Assembly (NCBI GenBank): GCA_030141605.1
Contig: JAQGDQ010000181.1
Span: forward strand, 273,124 to 337,123
Reading direction: 5' to 3'
DNA from: Tubiluchus corallicola
Lineage: Eukaryota; Priapulida; Priapulimorpha; Priapulimorphida; Tubiluchidae
DNA: 64,000 nucleotides
The notes under the pieces are model-generated. The model searched no databases. It was not told the DNA's origin and saw nothing but the letters and a program-made list of their open reading frames with translations. Shown here one piece after another: positions 25,223 to 36,469 of this stretch; the first letter of the stretch is position 1; each line of letters starts with the position of its first letter. A program made the position numbers and the translations under genes.

Positions 25223-26913
25223 AATGCAACTAAATAATTGTAGTTCAGATAGCAATATGGGTAACTGATTTCAAAGTATAATTTTGTCTGAAGCAATTTA
25301 TTTGTTTGGCATTTCTCTGCTTTTTTCTTATTTATTATAATTCAATAAGAAAGTTTACATTTTAAACGTAAACTTTTCTTAAATTTGTTTTCATTGGTTA
25401 GGTATTCATTTAATTGCTGCTATAAATCACCATTGATTATTTGTGGTTTAATGCTGTAAAGTTGAATGAGTATTTATGGCTTTATTTCTCGTCTTTTCCT
25501 ACTGAGTTAACGCAGTTTTCTTCAAAACTGTTTTTCTGGCACAGGCTGGTAGCCATCTTTTAAAATATGTCAAAAATAAAGTAAACATTTTTCATTCCGT
25601 TATCTGTGCTGCAGAACTGACGGTCCAGGAATTCACATTGTTGAATATTTAGCTGTGCTTCAAGCAGATATATGAAATGTTAAGCTGTCTCATCACTTTT
25701 ATAAATCCCAGAAAAAGGTACAGTTTTTTTGCACTAATGTATCAGATCATTATGTAACGGTAAGAACATTGGCCTTGATCAGCAATACAGCTTATTTTTA
25801 AAACAATTTCAAATTCCTTTGTTATGTTATACATACTTTTATTTTGGAGTCAGACTTATTCATTGCAAGTTGACTGCAAACAGAAACTTCTGGGCAACTT
25901 GTGTAGTGCTTTGTAACAATTAAATATCCGAACAGTCTGTTATGTTTGGATAGTTTGGATTCATCTTTTTGCAGAACTACGATAATCACTAAAACTTTGT
26001 AGGGTTTATCTGTTTTATATGATGAGAATCTTTGCATACACATTTTGGAACAGCAAAGATATATAAACAAAATAACAAAACAATGAATATATATTGCGAA
26101 CAGAATATCAGTTTCGTTGTTCTTTGTTATACTGAGATACACCGAGTTTGTAAATATTTAACATTGATTGTTATTGCAGTTGGAAGGTCAACGTTTCCTT
26201 TATAATTTTACTGAAATACTTCACATTTTAGTTAAAAATAAATGGTTGAAGACCGTTACTTGAGCAAATTCATTTTCAATACAATATCCAAATGAACAAA
26301 CATCTGTTATTTGAGCAAATTCACCTTCATAAGTAACGTTTAATTTTTAAAATTGTGCATTTTAAATTTTAGGTAGTACCCTTGTAAAATTGAAGGTTAT
26401 GCAATGTTCAAGCACATTCTAGCATACTCTGAACAGGTGTGGCATTAGCTTTTCTGAATGCACGATAGTTGTCATTCAGTTTACAGTCACAACTTGGAAG
26501 ATAACTAGATGCTAACCTGAAATTTTTGCAGATTAATTTAAAGAAATACATGCACAATATGAAAGAAAACGAACATAGAGTAACGTGAAAAATCGGCATG
26601 AAATTGAACATTCTTATAAGAAGTCTCACTTTTTGTGGGTCTTCACAACAAATAACCAATGCTTGAGGTATAATGCAGACTAGCAGTAAGAATGACACAT
26701 ACTTACTTACAGTGAATCACAACGCCATAAACAGTGCATTTACACCTTACTGAAATAACAGCTCTACACAACTGATCATAAATAGAGATAAACAAACAAT
26801 AACCGTACACTAATACTAGTGAAGTGCCAGACTAGCTAAAAATCACTCTACGGCTTGGTGCAATGTTTAGTGACTACACGGCAACTGATCAGTGAATGGC
26901 TCCAAATGGCCAT
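25223..26913. other. Convergent 3' region between COPE and MIF
   Basis: AT-rich sequence with the COPE poly(A) signal candidate AATAAA (25575-25580). There is also a chance minus-strand frame at 26408-26698. No further gene is recognised. Confidence 0.6.
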
Positions 26914-29900
26914 CTACAGAATGGTTCCAAAAGTTGTGCCATTCCAACCAACATCGTATTTTGTAGCATCATGGAAGGTGATGTACATTCTGAAAAAATG
27001 AAGCCAAACTTTATATACATAAACAAAATGCTATACAATATACGTAGTATTTTTTCTATCACTGCTTGTTTATGTATTAGTGTGTTTTACTAACTCTGAC
27101 ACAAGACAGCACTGTACCATCGAAAATCACATTAGCCCTGTTTTTTGTGCTGTACTGTGAAGCAGTGTCATTAAATTACTCATTGGCAGATACAGATTGT
27201 TTACTTATTATTCACTTGTGAGGAGTAAGTCAAATGTCACAAATCCTAATGCAACATTACACTTTCAAATTATTTTTTACAACATCCATGACACCTACTG
27301 GTAACAATCTTTAGCTCTCCTGATGTTACTGCAATTACTAGGCTGAAATTTTACAAGTAAAGCACAGCACCTCTTTGCTGAAGGTTGTCTAGTTACACGA
27401 AGCTATCATGGTCTTTAGTCAAATCTTTCGACGTCACCCAGTAGAAAATGCAATGACAATTATTATAGCTCTTGTTTAAGAAGGGTGGCTAAAATGACGG
27501 CAATATACTGCAATAACGTGGCTTTTATGTGAGGCAGATGTCACGGGCTTCTGTATGAGGGACATATAGACACAGACATTTATTTTCTCCAATAATGTGT
27601 CACAAATTTCCATTTTACAAAAAGACATTACTTTATCCATGGAGATGGGGTGAGGAAAGACTACAAGTCATCTAGTCACTAAATTAATATTGTAATATCA
27701 GGAAAAAATTGATGACACTGGATGCAATTATTGTTAATTACTTAAATAAAATGATCAAAATACAGCAATAACAAAAGAAAAAATATATAACAAATATAAC
27801 AATAGTAAAATAACAGCAATGTGATGCAGTTAACAAGGCTTCTGTATGAATAGCATCACTAAAACTACAGCAATGTACTGTAATAACATGGCTTCTGTGT
27901 GAGTAGTGTCACTAAATGTCAGCAATAATATGGCCCCTGTGTGAGTAGTGACACTAAAATTAGAGCAATGTACTGCAATAACATGGCTCCTATATGGGTA
28001 GGATTACTAAAACTACTGCAATAACATGGCTTCTGTGTAAGTAGTGTCACAAAAATGACAGCAATGTGCTGCATAAACAATGCTCTTATGTGAGGCATAT
28101 GCCATCACGGGCTTCTATATGAGGGCATCACTAACATGACAGCAATGTACTGCAATAACATGGTTCATATGTGAGTAGTGATAATGAAATGACAATAATG
28201 CATGACAATAACTCTTATGCAAGGCAGATATCGTCATGGGCTTCTATGTGAGCGGCATCACTAAAGTAACAGCAATGCACTGTAGTAACATGACTTCAGT
28301 GAGAGGTGAGATTATATAGCCAGTAACATGGCTCCAGTACAATGCAATAATTTGGCTCCCTGTGTAAGAGGTGTAACTAGTAATATGTTGCAATAACATG
28401 GCCTTGTGTGAGACGTGTGACTAAAGTAATAGTAATACATTGTGATGACATGGCTCCCGTCTAAAAGATGCAATTGAAATACCAAGTAATGCACTGCAAT
28501 AACGTGGCTCCTGTATGACAGGCGTAACAACAGTGGACTGCAGTACACGGCTGCAATGTAAGAGATGTGACTGAAACGACAGCCTTCTACTGACATAGTA
28601 TGGCTCCTGTGTGAGAGATACATGTAAGTAGAATAAGAATATGTTGCGTATATCTCGTGTATGAAAGGTGGGATAAAAATAAAAACAATGAATTGGAGTA
28701 ATGTGGTTCATGTGCAAGAGGTGTGACTAAAACGATTTTAGTGTGTTCAGCGTTAGAGTGAGAGATATGACTAAAAATCACAGCAATTCACTTACCTGTC
28801 AGCTGGGATGCCAAGAGTATCAGTCAGATGTTTGCACAGCTTCCCTGAATGAGAAACGTTTTTGTCCTTACCCAACTGACCGATACTCATCAACAAACAC
28901 TGGGCAGCAGGGTCGGTTGTGCCGCCAAAACTCATCTGGATGTCAGGATTGATACATACAGTCACGTACTAAAAACAAAACCAGTCTGTTATTACTATAA
29001 CAGTCCAAAAACTATTATGACTGGCAGTCGTAAAACTTGAAACTGCAAAGTAAACTTTAGCTTGTTAGGCAAATAGGCATACATATTTATAAAATGCGTT
29101 CTATTCACTCATCATACTTCAACTATAATGTTGCGATGGCAGCAGCAATAAATTTAGCAGTAATATGATTTGGCTTATAAGGAAACTCTCAATAGTACGA
29201 TGATTTTATTATGTCCTGGCCAAGCTTATAATAAAACCCATACCCAAAAACCCCCAAACACAAAAAACCAACAAAACCAAAAAAAACCAAGGTCATTATT
29301 AAATCTTTCAAGAAGCACCCAACCAACCACAAACAACCACAAACCCCAAACCAACAACACCCAAAAAAAAAAAACAAAAAAAACAACCAAAAAACCCAAA
29401 CCAAAAAAACCAACACAACCAACAAAAAACGTAATCACTTATGGCTAATACAGTTAATATGAAACTCGTTATTACGAAACCCGTATTTGTACGATGCTTT
29501 CCCAAAGTCCCGCCAATATAGTTTTCATATCAGTGATTGTCCCAAATTTTCAACAATCATTATATCAATGGCAACAGCTGAAAAGCCTGGAATAGAGCGA
29601 TAAGGAATTTCTCTAGAACGGAAAGTATTTGAATTTGTGAAACAGAAAAATGCAAAGCTGACAAAAAGATTGTTATCACAAAAGATATGACTCTTAAAAA
29701 TGTGTCTACTATACTTGCTACTATACTGAAAAACAAAACAAATTCTTGAGGAACATGAGAAAAGATCATTAACTGGTTCAGAAACTCATTTATTACTAAT
29801 TTTGCTTGTAAGAATGCAAAACAGAGTAAAATTACTGATTTCTTCAAGTAATAAAATATGAGTGAGTTAATTACAGCACATTTTTACTTTGATGAATTTT

Positions 29901-31006
29901 TAGGTTAAAACGGCTAATAATTTAAATTGATCATTGAAATGAGTACCCAAACACCTGTCTGCAGTGAAATTGCTGATTTTCAAAATACTTTCACATTGGT
30001 AAAAATTCGCCCTTATGGTTTAAAATGCCTATACATGCATTTCTTACTGCCTGTCTACCGATCCCTAAACAGCTGGGCCTCGCTTACATCTATCCAAATG
30101 TAATATCATAGCAGTGGCTCTAGAAACATTTGAATGCGTAGGTGGGTATTCAACATTGTGATTACATTACTGACTGTACATTAGAAGTATTTATCAATAT
30201 ATACTACAGCAGCAAAAAGCAACATACCGCAGATTCTCTGCCACCGCTAACCCCTTGCTTGCAGGATTGTTTTAGACAAACTCATTGTCAATATGTTGAA
30301 ATAATTTTGCAGTTTGTGCATTAGGAGTATTTATCAATATATACTACAGCAGCAAAAAGCAACATACCGCAGATTCTCTGCCACCGCTAACCCCTTGCTT
30401 GCAGGCTTGTTTTAGACTAACTCATTGTCAATATGTTGAAATAATTTTGCAGCTTGTATTTAGCGAAACAAAGGAACTTAGATTATGCTCACTGATCAAA
30501 AGAAAACCGATGTACAGACGACGCATCCGTTAATAACTATTTACACTAGTACTACCTTATCCATGAATAAGGTAATAGTATAAGTTTGTAAAAACCTGTG
30601 TAATGGATAGTACGAAACCCCCTTAATATAAAAAACTATTTTGGTCACGAAGACCAACCAAAAATCGTATTACCGGGATTCGACTGTACATAGCTTTGTT
30701 AAATTTATATGGTTATTATGTTTGCAACTCCTAGCCAAGTATTCGTCCTGGCACTCTTTATTTTTCATCACTTAATGCATTAGGACCCTTTTTGCATAGG
30801 ATGCGTACGGACGTATTGGGCCGTTCTAGTGCATCGCTTCGAGTAGTGTGCGCACCCCAAACACGCGAGCTGCAAACACAGATATTTTGCTCACTTACCG
30901 ATTCTGGTTTACCGAGTATTTTTGCAACTAGTGCAGATGTTTCTTTCAGCCAATTTGCCGGTATCTTAGACTTGGGAACATTTGTGTTAACCACAAACTG
31001 GGGCAT
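26914..31006 (-). CDS. MIF: MIF, macrophage migration inhibitory factor-like tautomerase
   Basis: Three minus-strand exons: 31006-30899, 28968-28796 and 26989-26914. Together they give 118 residues (human 115). Phases close exactly, and the middle exon is 173 bp with the same border position (before Tyr37) as in vertebrate MIF. The start MPQFVVNTNVP supplies the N-terminal catalytic proline after Met removal. Lys33 (LGKPES), Ile65 (MSIG), the FGGTTDPAAQC loop and the end DVGWNGTTF are all family hallmarks. MIF proteins are trimeric cytokine-like phenylpyruvate tautomerases without a signal peptide. The CXXC redox motif of mammalian MIF is incomplete here: residue 57 is Ala while Cys60 is kept. 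Intron 1 (1.9 kb) and intron 2 (1.8 kb) are repeat-rich. Confidence 0.95.
27485..28790 (-). repeat. Degenerate ~53-bp tandem array in MIF intron 2
   Basis: The plus-strand unit is close to ACTAAAATGACAGCAATGTA followed by CTGCAATAACATGGCTTCTG and TGTGAGTAGTGTC. Clear copies lie at 27485-27580 and 27815-28790, perhaps twenty or more, with a less repetitive A-rich interruption between. The last partial unit (CTAAAAATCACAGCAATTCA) directly abuts the exon 2 donor. Read on the transcribed strand, units contain TTATTGCAGTA and ATTTTAGT, both acceptor-like. Confidence 0.85.
29230..29432 (+). repeat. Strand-asymmetric A/C-only tract
   Basis: The plus strand is nearly devoid of G and T for about 200 bp apart from a short insert near 29291-29312, with words CCAAACACAAAAAACC, AACCAACC and CAAACCCC. 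It lies in MIF intron 1, so the transcript carries a G/U-rich tract. Frames through it are artefacts of composition. Confidence 0.85.
30181..30458 (+). repeat. Tandem duplication, 140-bp unit, two copies
   Basis: 30181-30320 and 30321-30458 differ at only a handful of positions. Both run from TTAGAAGTATTTATCAATAT (TTAGGAG in the second) to AATAATTTTGCAG. It is a recent duplication inside MIF intron 1. Confidence 0.9.
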
Positions 31007-31283
31007 TTTCAAAATTTCGTTTCCACAAAGTTTAATTTTCACAAAAGTACTGGAAAGCTAACCGCGTAATTACTGTAGCTCTGCCGGTACGTGGCTACGT
31101 GCCTTAGTTTGCCGATAGGTGGCACTGTTTATAATAAACGGATTGCCCTGTAAATTATTTTAAGTAGGGGCATCGTGATTACACTTTTTGTCTTTTTTTG
31201 TACACAATTTAATATTTAACTGCCAAAATATTACAAATTATTGATGTTACAAAAACATTGAGCAATTTTTCCTTAAACTGAGC
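31007..31283. promoter_or_regulatory. Likely shared bidirectional promoter, MIF / TMEM134
   Basis: Only 277 bp separate the MIF start codon (minus) from the first possible TMEM134 start codon (plus), so both 5'UTRs and promoters must lie here or overlap the genes. The MIF side is less AT-rich (GTACGTGGCTACGTGCC) while the TMEM134 side is A/T-rich. No canonical TATA box in a convincing place is seen. This is inferred from gene order only. Confidence 0.6.
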
Positions 31284-34200
31284 ATGCGCGGTGGTGTCTA
31301 TCCCAGAGTCATAGACAAAAACGTGATGGCGGCTTTCACACATTTTACTGAAAAGTTACCTAGCTCGAAGAATGAAGACAGTGAAGAAGACGAACCAATT
31401 AAAGTTTATGGAACAGCAGCAGACACTCGCCCTCTTACACCTTCTTTGATTGCCGCTAGCCTGAGCAGTAAATTTGGACGTGACAGTGACTCAAAAAGTT
31501 ATAAAGTAAGAGATTTTTCTCTGTGTTAATGTTTTTTGATACTTAGATTTTACTATTATTAGTATTACTATTAGCTATATTTTTATTATATGCAAGGTGT
31601 TACAGTATAGTGCATCTCTATAACTGTCTTTATTGCATTTGAAAGGAGTAGGTTATTTAATGGCTGAACGCTGTGTAACCTTATAGTAATACATCTGTAT
31701 AAATCGATGTCCCTCTCTCCATTCGTCTCTTAGCATCTGTTATGTTAATTTGTGTAGTATTGTTAAGTAAAGCTGTGTCATTGAGTATGAATCGGCCAGT
31801 TCTTCTATTTTTCTTCAATGTGTACTTCTTCTGCTACCTAACCAACGAGATATAGGCTGGCTGTTTGTTTGTTTGAGACAGTATTTAAGGTTATATCATA
31901 AAAATCGAAGTGCTGCTTGCCTTTATAATGACGTTGACATGGCTTTTCCATTCCAGATTTTCGCTTAATGTGATTTTAAGATACTTTGCTTGGTTTGGCA
32001 CTTTGAAGTTGTGTATTGCTTAGCTCATATGTGCATAAAAATGGTGATCTTGATCTGTAGATTCTCATTCTCTCTCTCTCTTTCTTTCTCTCTCTCTCTC
32101 TCTCTCTCTCTCCCTCTCTCTCCCTCCCCCTCTCTCTCTCCCTCTCTCTCTCCTATATGATAGCATTGATAATAAAATAGCTTTATCTTATCTGTTGGCA
32201 GAGTTTGGACGAAGGCAGTGAATCACTTATACATTCTGCTCAGCATTCACCTTTAAATGATGGTCCTGCTTCATATAAAATACAAATAAGGTATGCTTGT
32301 ATAATGTATCTACTGATTTAATTAATCTTGAATTTTGCCGGTTATTTCTGAATTATTATTTTTTATTATTCTTTTTCATCTATTATTTCATTTGTTATTG
32401 CTTTATTTGTTGAAAAGTGAAAAACTGACCTCTTATTTAGCTAACATGACTAATAGGAGAAATTCAATTTTTCTTTGTGCTCTGCTGGGTTAAATTTCAT
32501 AATACAGTTGTAATGTACACGCCTTAGCATCAGAATTGTAATGATTATCCTAATGAAATTAATTTTTTTGTATTCAACTTTGAAAAAGCGTCTTCTTTGT
32601 CTGGTATTCTAGTCTCATAAGTCAATATGTTTTTCAGACAATTTCAAAGAGATTCTTTCACTAGTATTGCAACGGAAGGTGCCAAATCAACAGAATCTTA
32701 TGCCAGGTTTGTTTTACAACTGCCATTCTACCGTGTGCTCGCCTTCGAAAGGACCACTTTTAGAGATGGGATGAATCTTCACTACTCCGAAACTGCTAAT
32801 TCCAAATCTTACCCAGTTTTAACTTTAACTGCTTTGGATCCAATTTGGGATCGGTAAAATAAATCTGCTGCGAACTGCTACGCCATGTTGACACCTTTAA
32901 TGTGATCGTGAAGTTCTGTAAAAGTTATGCACCACATTTATTGTATATCAACTCAATGGGGTAGTCAACGAATGACTGACTCTAAGTATTTTCAACAATG
33001 ACGTAACTTACGCAAGCTTTAAGTTATTATACTTCTAAACTCAGATGATATTTTAGCACGCGTTGTGTTCAGTTTCCTTTCTACTTTCTAAAGTTTATTA
33101 ATTTAAGTTAAAATAATAAAGTGCAGTCATAAAATGTGTCAAAACTTCTCAGATGAAAAACGTAACTGAGGTTTATGTACAACATTCTTATTCAATCTTG
33201 TATTGAAAATTAAGCAAATTAACGATTCAGTTCGGTTTCTGAAACTGCAAAAATGTGAGATTTGGATTTGATTCAATTTTGGAAATTTAAGCTTCTGCTC
33301 ACTCCTAGCCACTTTCTGTGTGGTCTCTATTGAACTTTTACGAAGTAGTTTTTTCCTGATACATGATTTGATGAGGGGCACATTATTTGTGAAATTAGGA
33401 TTGTATTGCAATTATTTGTTAAAAAATATTTTAGCAACTAAATTACATTCCTTATGATTTTGCTAATCCACATCAGTCTGATCTGGACATCTGCATTGGA
33501 CTTGATTGGAATTCTATCATAACAGTGTTGTGATTTAAATCCTTGCAAGGTTTCATGCAAATGGTTAATGTATTTGGTCTAGTGGCTGATCAGGAACTTT
33601 AACAAATTGTCTTGTTTCTGATTTCAGCTGGTTACATAAGCCAAAGTTACAAAATCACTGGAAGCTGGTTGTAGGCTCTATCCTTTTATTATTATGTGGT
33701 ATTGGTATGTAGATTTATAATAAATTTCATTACATTTCACCTCTCTTACTTCAAACTTGTTAGTACTGAAAGCATATCATCTTCTCTATTGCCAGTCGAG
33801 CTAACTGCTTACTCTTAAACAGTTCAAAATACAATTAATTTGGATTTTGTATTGATACAGACATTCACGGATTTGTCTCTCCCTCATAAGTGCTTCATGT
33901 AATTAAAATCGTGAATTCATTAAATTTATGACTATATAACCAAGTTTATTTTGTTACGGAACTCCCCTTCAGAGCGGTCGAAAACGAAATAAGCGAGGGA
34001 GAGTGGTGGGTGTATTGTACGATCCCCCACTGAGATGCAGCCTGCCAAACAGTCTCCTGCATTTGAGTGTGTTTGGAAAGGTTAAATGCAAACTGAATTT
34101 AAGAGTTATGAATTTGTGATCATCTTGTACGTGTCATGTTACTTATTATCTATTTAACATTGAGGAGATTCAAACTTTTATTTGAATTATGTCAACCTGC

Positions 34201-36469
34201 TTATGTCTCTCAATTTAAAACAAAGGATTTGACACTATGTGCATAACTTTTTACTTACAATCTAAAGTTCTCAACTTACTTTCATCTGAAAGATTACAGC
34301 ATAAAATAGGCTAGGGCTAAGTCACCTAATTTCTTTAAGTTGCTCTAGTTAGTTATTTACCACAGAGTACATATAATGAAAGGAATCTAAATTTCTGACT
34401 AGAATGTTGCATAATTATCTACTGGCACCTGATTTCCCTCAACTCCAAATTTATTTAAATCAAGGAAAGTAAAAGAACTTTAGTAAGTAAAAGTGCACTA
34501 CCTTTCTGAACAAAAGATAACAGTGATCGATGAAAAGACAAACTCCAAGTGACAATTAAGTGATTTGCCCTCTAAAATAAGTTTCATAGATATTGATAAA
34601 ATTATTATATACTGTGCTTATTTGTACTTTTTATGAAATTGTAATTATCAGTGAAAAAAAAAACAAGATAAAACCATCTCCAAATTTTCAAATGCAAGAG
34701 ATTTGCGCATGCATTGATATAGCAGGTGTGATAGCGTGATGCAGACTAAAATACATGAGTCTTGTGCACAATGCGTGAGACTTGGCAGTTGTAAATTTTA
34801 CACAGTAGAATAACACTAGCACACGGCTTTTAATATAAACAATAATCAGAAGAAATTTAGAATTTTTAAGTGCTTTACGTCTTCCTTTATTTTTGATATA
34901 CTGCTTGATTTCTACTAACTCGTTTTGGAAACCGTTTTTGTTATCTTGTAACGGCGCATTCAGACTAGAGAGCTTTCTCTTGAGAGTTCTCCCTAAGAGT
35001 TCTCATAATGAATAGAGCTTGTCAGCAAGAAACTAGCGAGATAACTCTCGGCAATTCTCGGAGAGTTTGGAATAACTTGCTGGGCTGAGAGATCTTGGAA
35101 AGCCGTTCACAATTGCGAGTTTGGTGTCAGACAGAACTCTTGAGCGAAAACTGTCTAGTCTGAATGCACCATGAGAAGACATAAAGTCTTATTAATCCAA
35201 CAATATGATACCTTGTATATGCAAAAAAGTAAAAAACCTACTAATTTGTATTGGAGACTCTTGAAAAACTAGTGAAAAATTGATTTAGATATGTTCAACA
35301 TTTCAGGGCTGCTGATAGGTGGAATTTATACCGCTGCTGTCAGCAAAAGCACAGCTCAGTGTACAGTCTTCTTTGTTGCCAGTGTCATCTGTCTCATTCC
35401 AGGAGGTAAGCGTAATCACATAATTGAAGATTTTGTTGAAAATACAGTAGGTGCCGCTTAATAGACTCGCTTCAGGATCGAAGTGTTTTGACCCAATTGA
35501 ATCTGTTAGTTGACATGTGTAGTGTTACTAGTGTAGTAGTATAGAAGTTATCTTAGTATGCACTGCAGAAACTACAAGAATTTTAAATATTAGGTTTTTA
35601 CGTGTTGTGCTCTATTTTTCAAAATTGGTTCTATGCTCTTATTTGCTTTATACTGCAAAGTCTCAAGGAATACGAGCAAATTACTGTCATCAATTATGGG
35701 ACTAAAACTTAAGCTAAATTTATTTGAGCACCTCCTTGCTTGACATATTCTAAGATTATTTCTAATCGTATATGATTTGTAATTTTGTGATTCAGCGAAA
35801 ACTTCTGATACAATAGCATTTTGTTTGTGTTTTACCACATATGCACAATAATTTATTGCGCATGTATTGTCAGAAATGCCAGAGATACAAGTGACATCAT
35901 GCAAAAACTACTAAAATGGCTTATTTCTTCTTGCACAAAATTTTTCGTCAGTTTTTAAATAGGATATAACTATCAGCTATGTCTAAAGTGTGTTTTGACC
36001 CCAATCATATTTTGCCTGTTGCTCTGGCTATAGCCCATGCAAACTATTTCTTCTGGCAGCATAACATTTTAAATATGTCATTATAACTTAATTTTGCTTT
36101 TGAAAGATTTAATGATGCCTTTTTCCTACTAATTTTGCCGTTCACCGTTCTGCCTTTTTCCTACTAATTTTGAAACGGAGAAGCTTGAATGTTTTGTTTT
36201 TCATAGCAGCAATACTTAACATGTTGAGTGGCAATTTTTGTGTCGTTGCGATTTTTCAATGCTTTTGAAGTAATCTCATTTTGTCTAGTTATGCTACAAT
36301 AAGTAGCAATAAAAAGTAAAAACTTCCAGTAACACATAGTTTCTAGGTGTAGAATAATAGCATGTTCACATTTGTATTTTCTCTTACAGTATATCATGTC
36401 GTCTACATTTACTGTGCAGTGACGGGAAAACAGGGATACAACTTGTACCATCTACCCACGTTCAAATGA
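31284..36469 (+). CDS. TMEM134: TMEM134, transmembrane protein 134
   Basis: Six exons: start-31505, 32202-32290, 32638-32706, 33628-33704, 35307-35405, 36390-36469. All have AG/GT borders and matching phases. Using the ATG at 31326 (GTGATGG) the protein is 197 residues, close to the human 195. An in-frame ATG at 31284 would add 14, and I cannot decide between them. The N-terminal half is soluble and Ser-rich. It is followed by two membrane segments, around WKLVVGSILLLLCGIGLLIG and AQCTVFFVASVICLIPG, and then the family signature VYHVVYIYCAVTGKQGYNLY ending HLPTFK. The same tail in human TMEM134 reads VYHVIFIYCAVKG and so on; the sister TMEM230 is less alike. The molecular role is poorly known. 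An ATTAAA at 36526 may serve polyadenylation. Confidence 0.93.
32066..32155 (+). repeat. Pure pyrimidine (CT)n tract in TMEM134 intron 1
   Basis: About 85 bp of CT repeats with C-rich and TTTC interruptions end about 50 bp before the exon 2 acceptor. A tract like this can bind polypyrimidine-binding proteins. Any effect on splicing here is guesswork. Confidence 0.85.
34953..35170. mobile_element. MITE with terminal inverted repeats in TMEM134 intron 4
   Basis: The left end GGCGCATTCAGACTAGAGAG and the right end CTAGTCTGAATGCACC are inverted copies of each other. The 218-bp body also carries several GAGAGTTCTC / GAGAGATCTTGG words in both orientations. It is non-coding and a typical small DNA-transposon derivative. 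The target-site duplication is unclear. Confidence 0.75.
35406..36389. other. TMEM134 intron 5
   Basis: About 1 kb of AT-rich sequence. A direct duplication of CTGCCTTTTTCCTACTAATTT-like words occurs at 36113-36172. Nothing else is recognised. Confidence 0.5.

Noticed and set aside
26408-26698. Minus-strand frame ending NATPVQSMLECA as a further exon
   Set aside because: No family likeness, no matching phase partner, and it lies past the MIF stop codon in the convergent 3' region.
27485-28790. CRISPR-like regular repeat
   Set aside because: Units are contiguous, diverged and without unique spacers of constant length; the genome is eukaryotic. It is a tandem satellite.
29170-29505. Overlapping open frames on both strands with runs of Lys/Pro/Thr or Phe/Val/Trp
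   Set aside because: They follow from the A/C-only composition of the tract, which removes stop codons in several frames at once.
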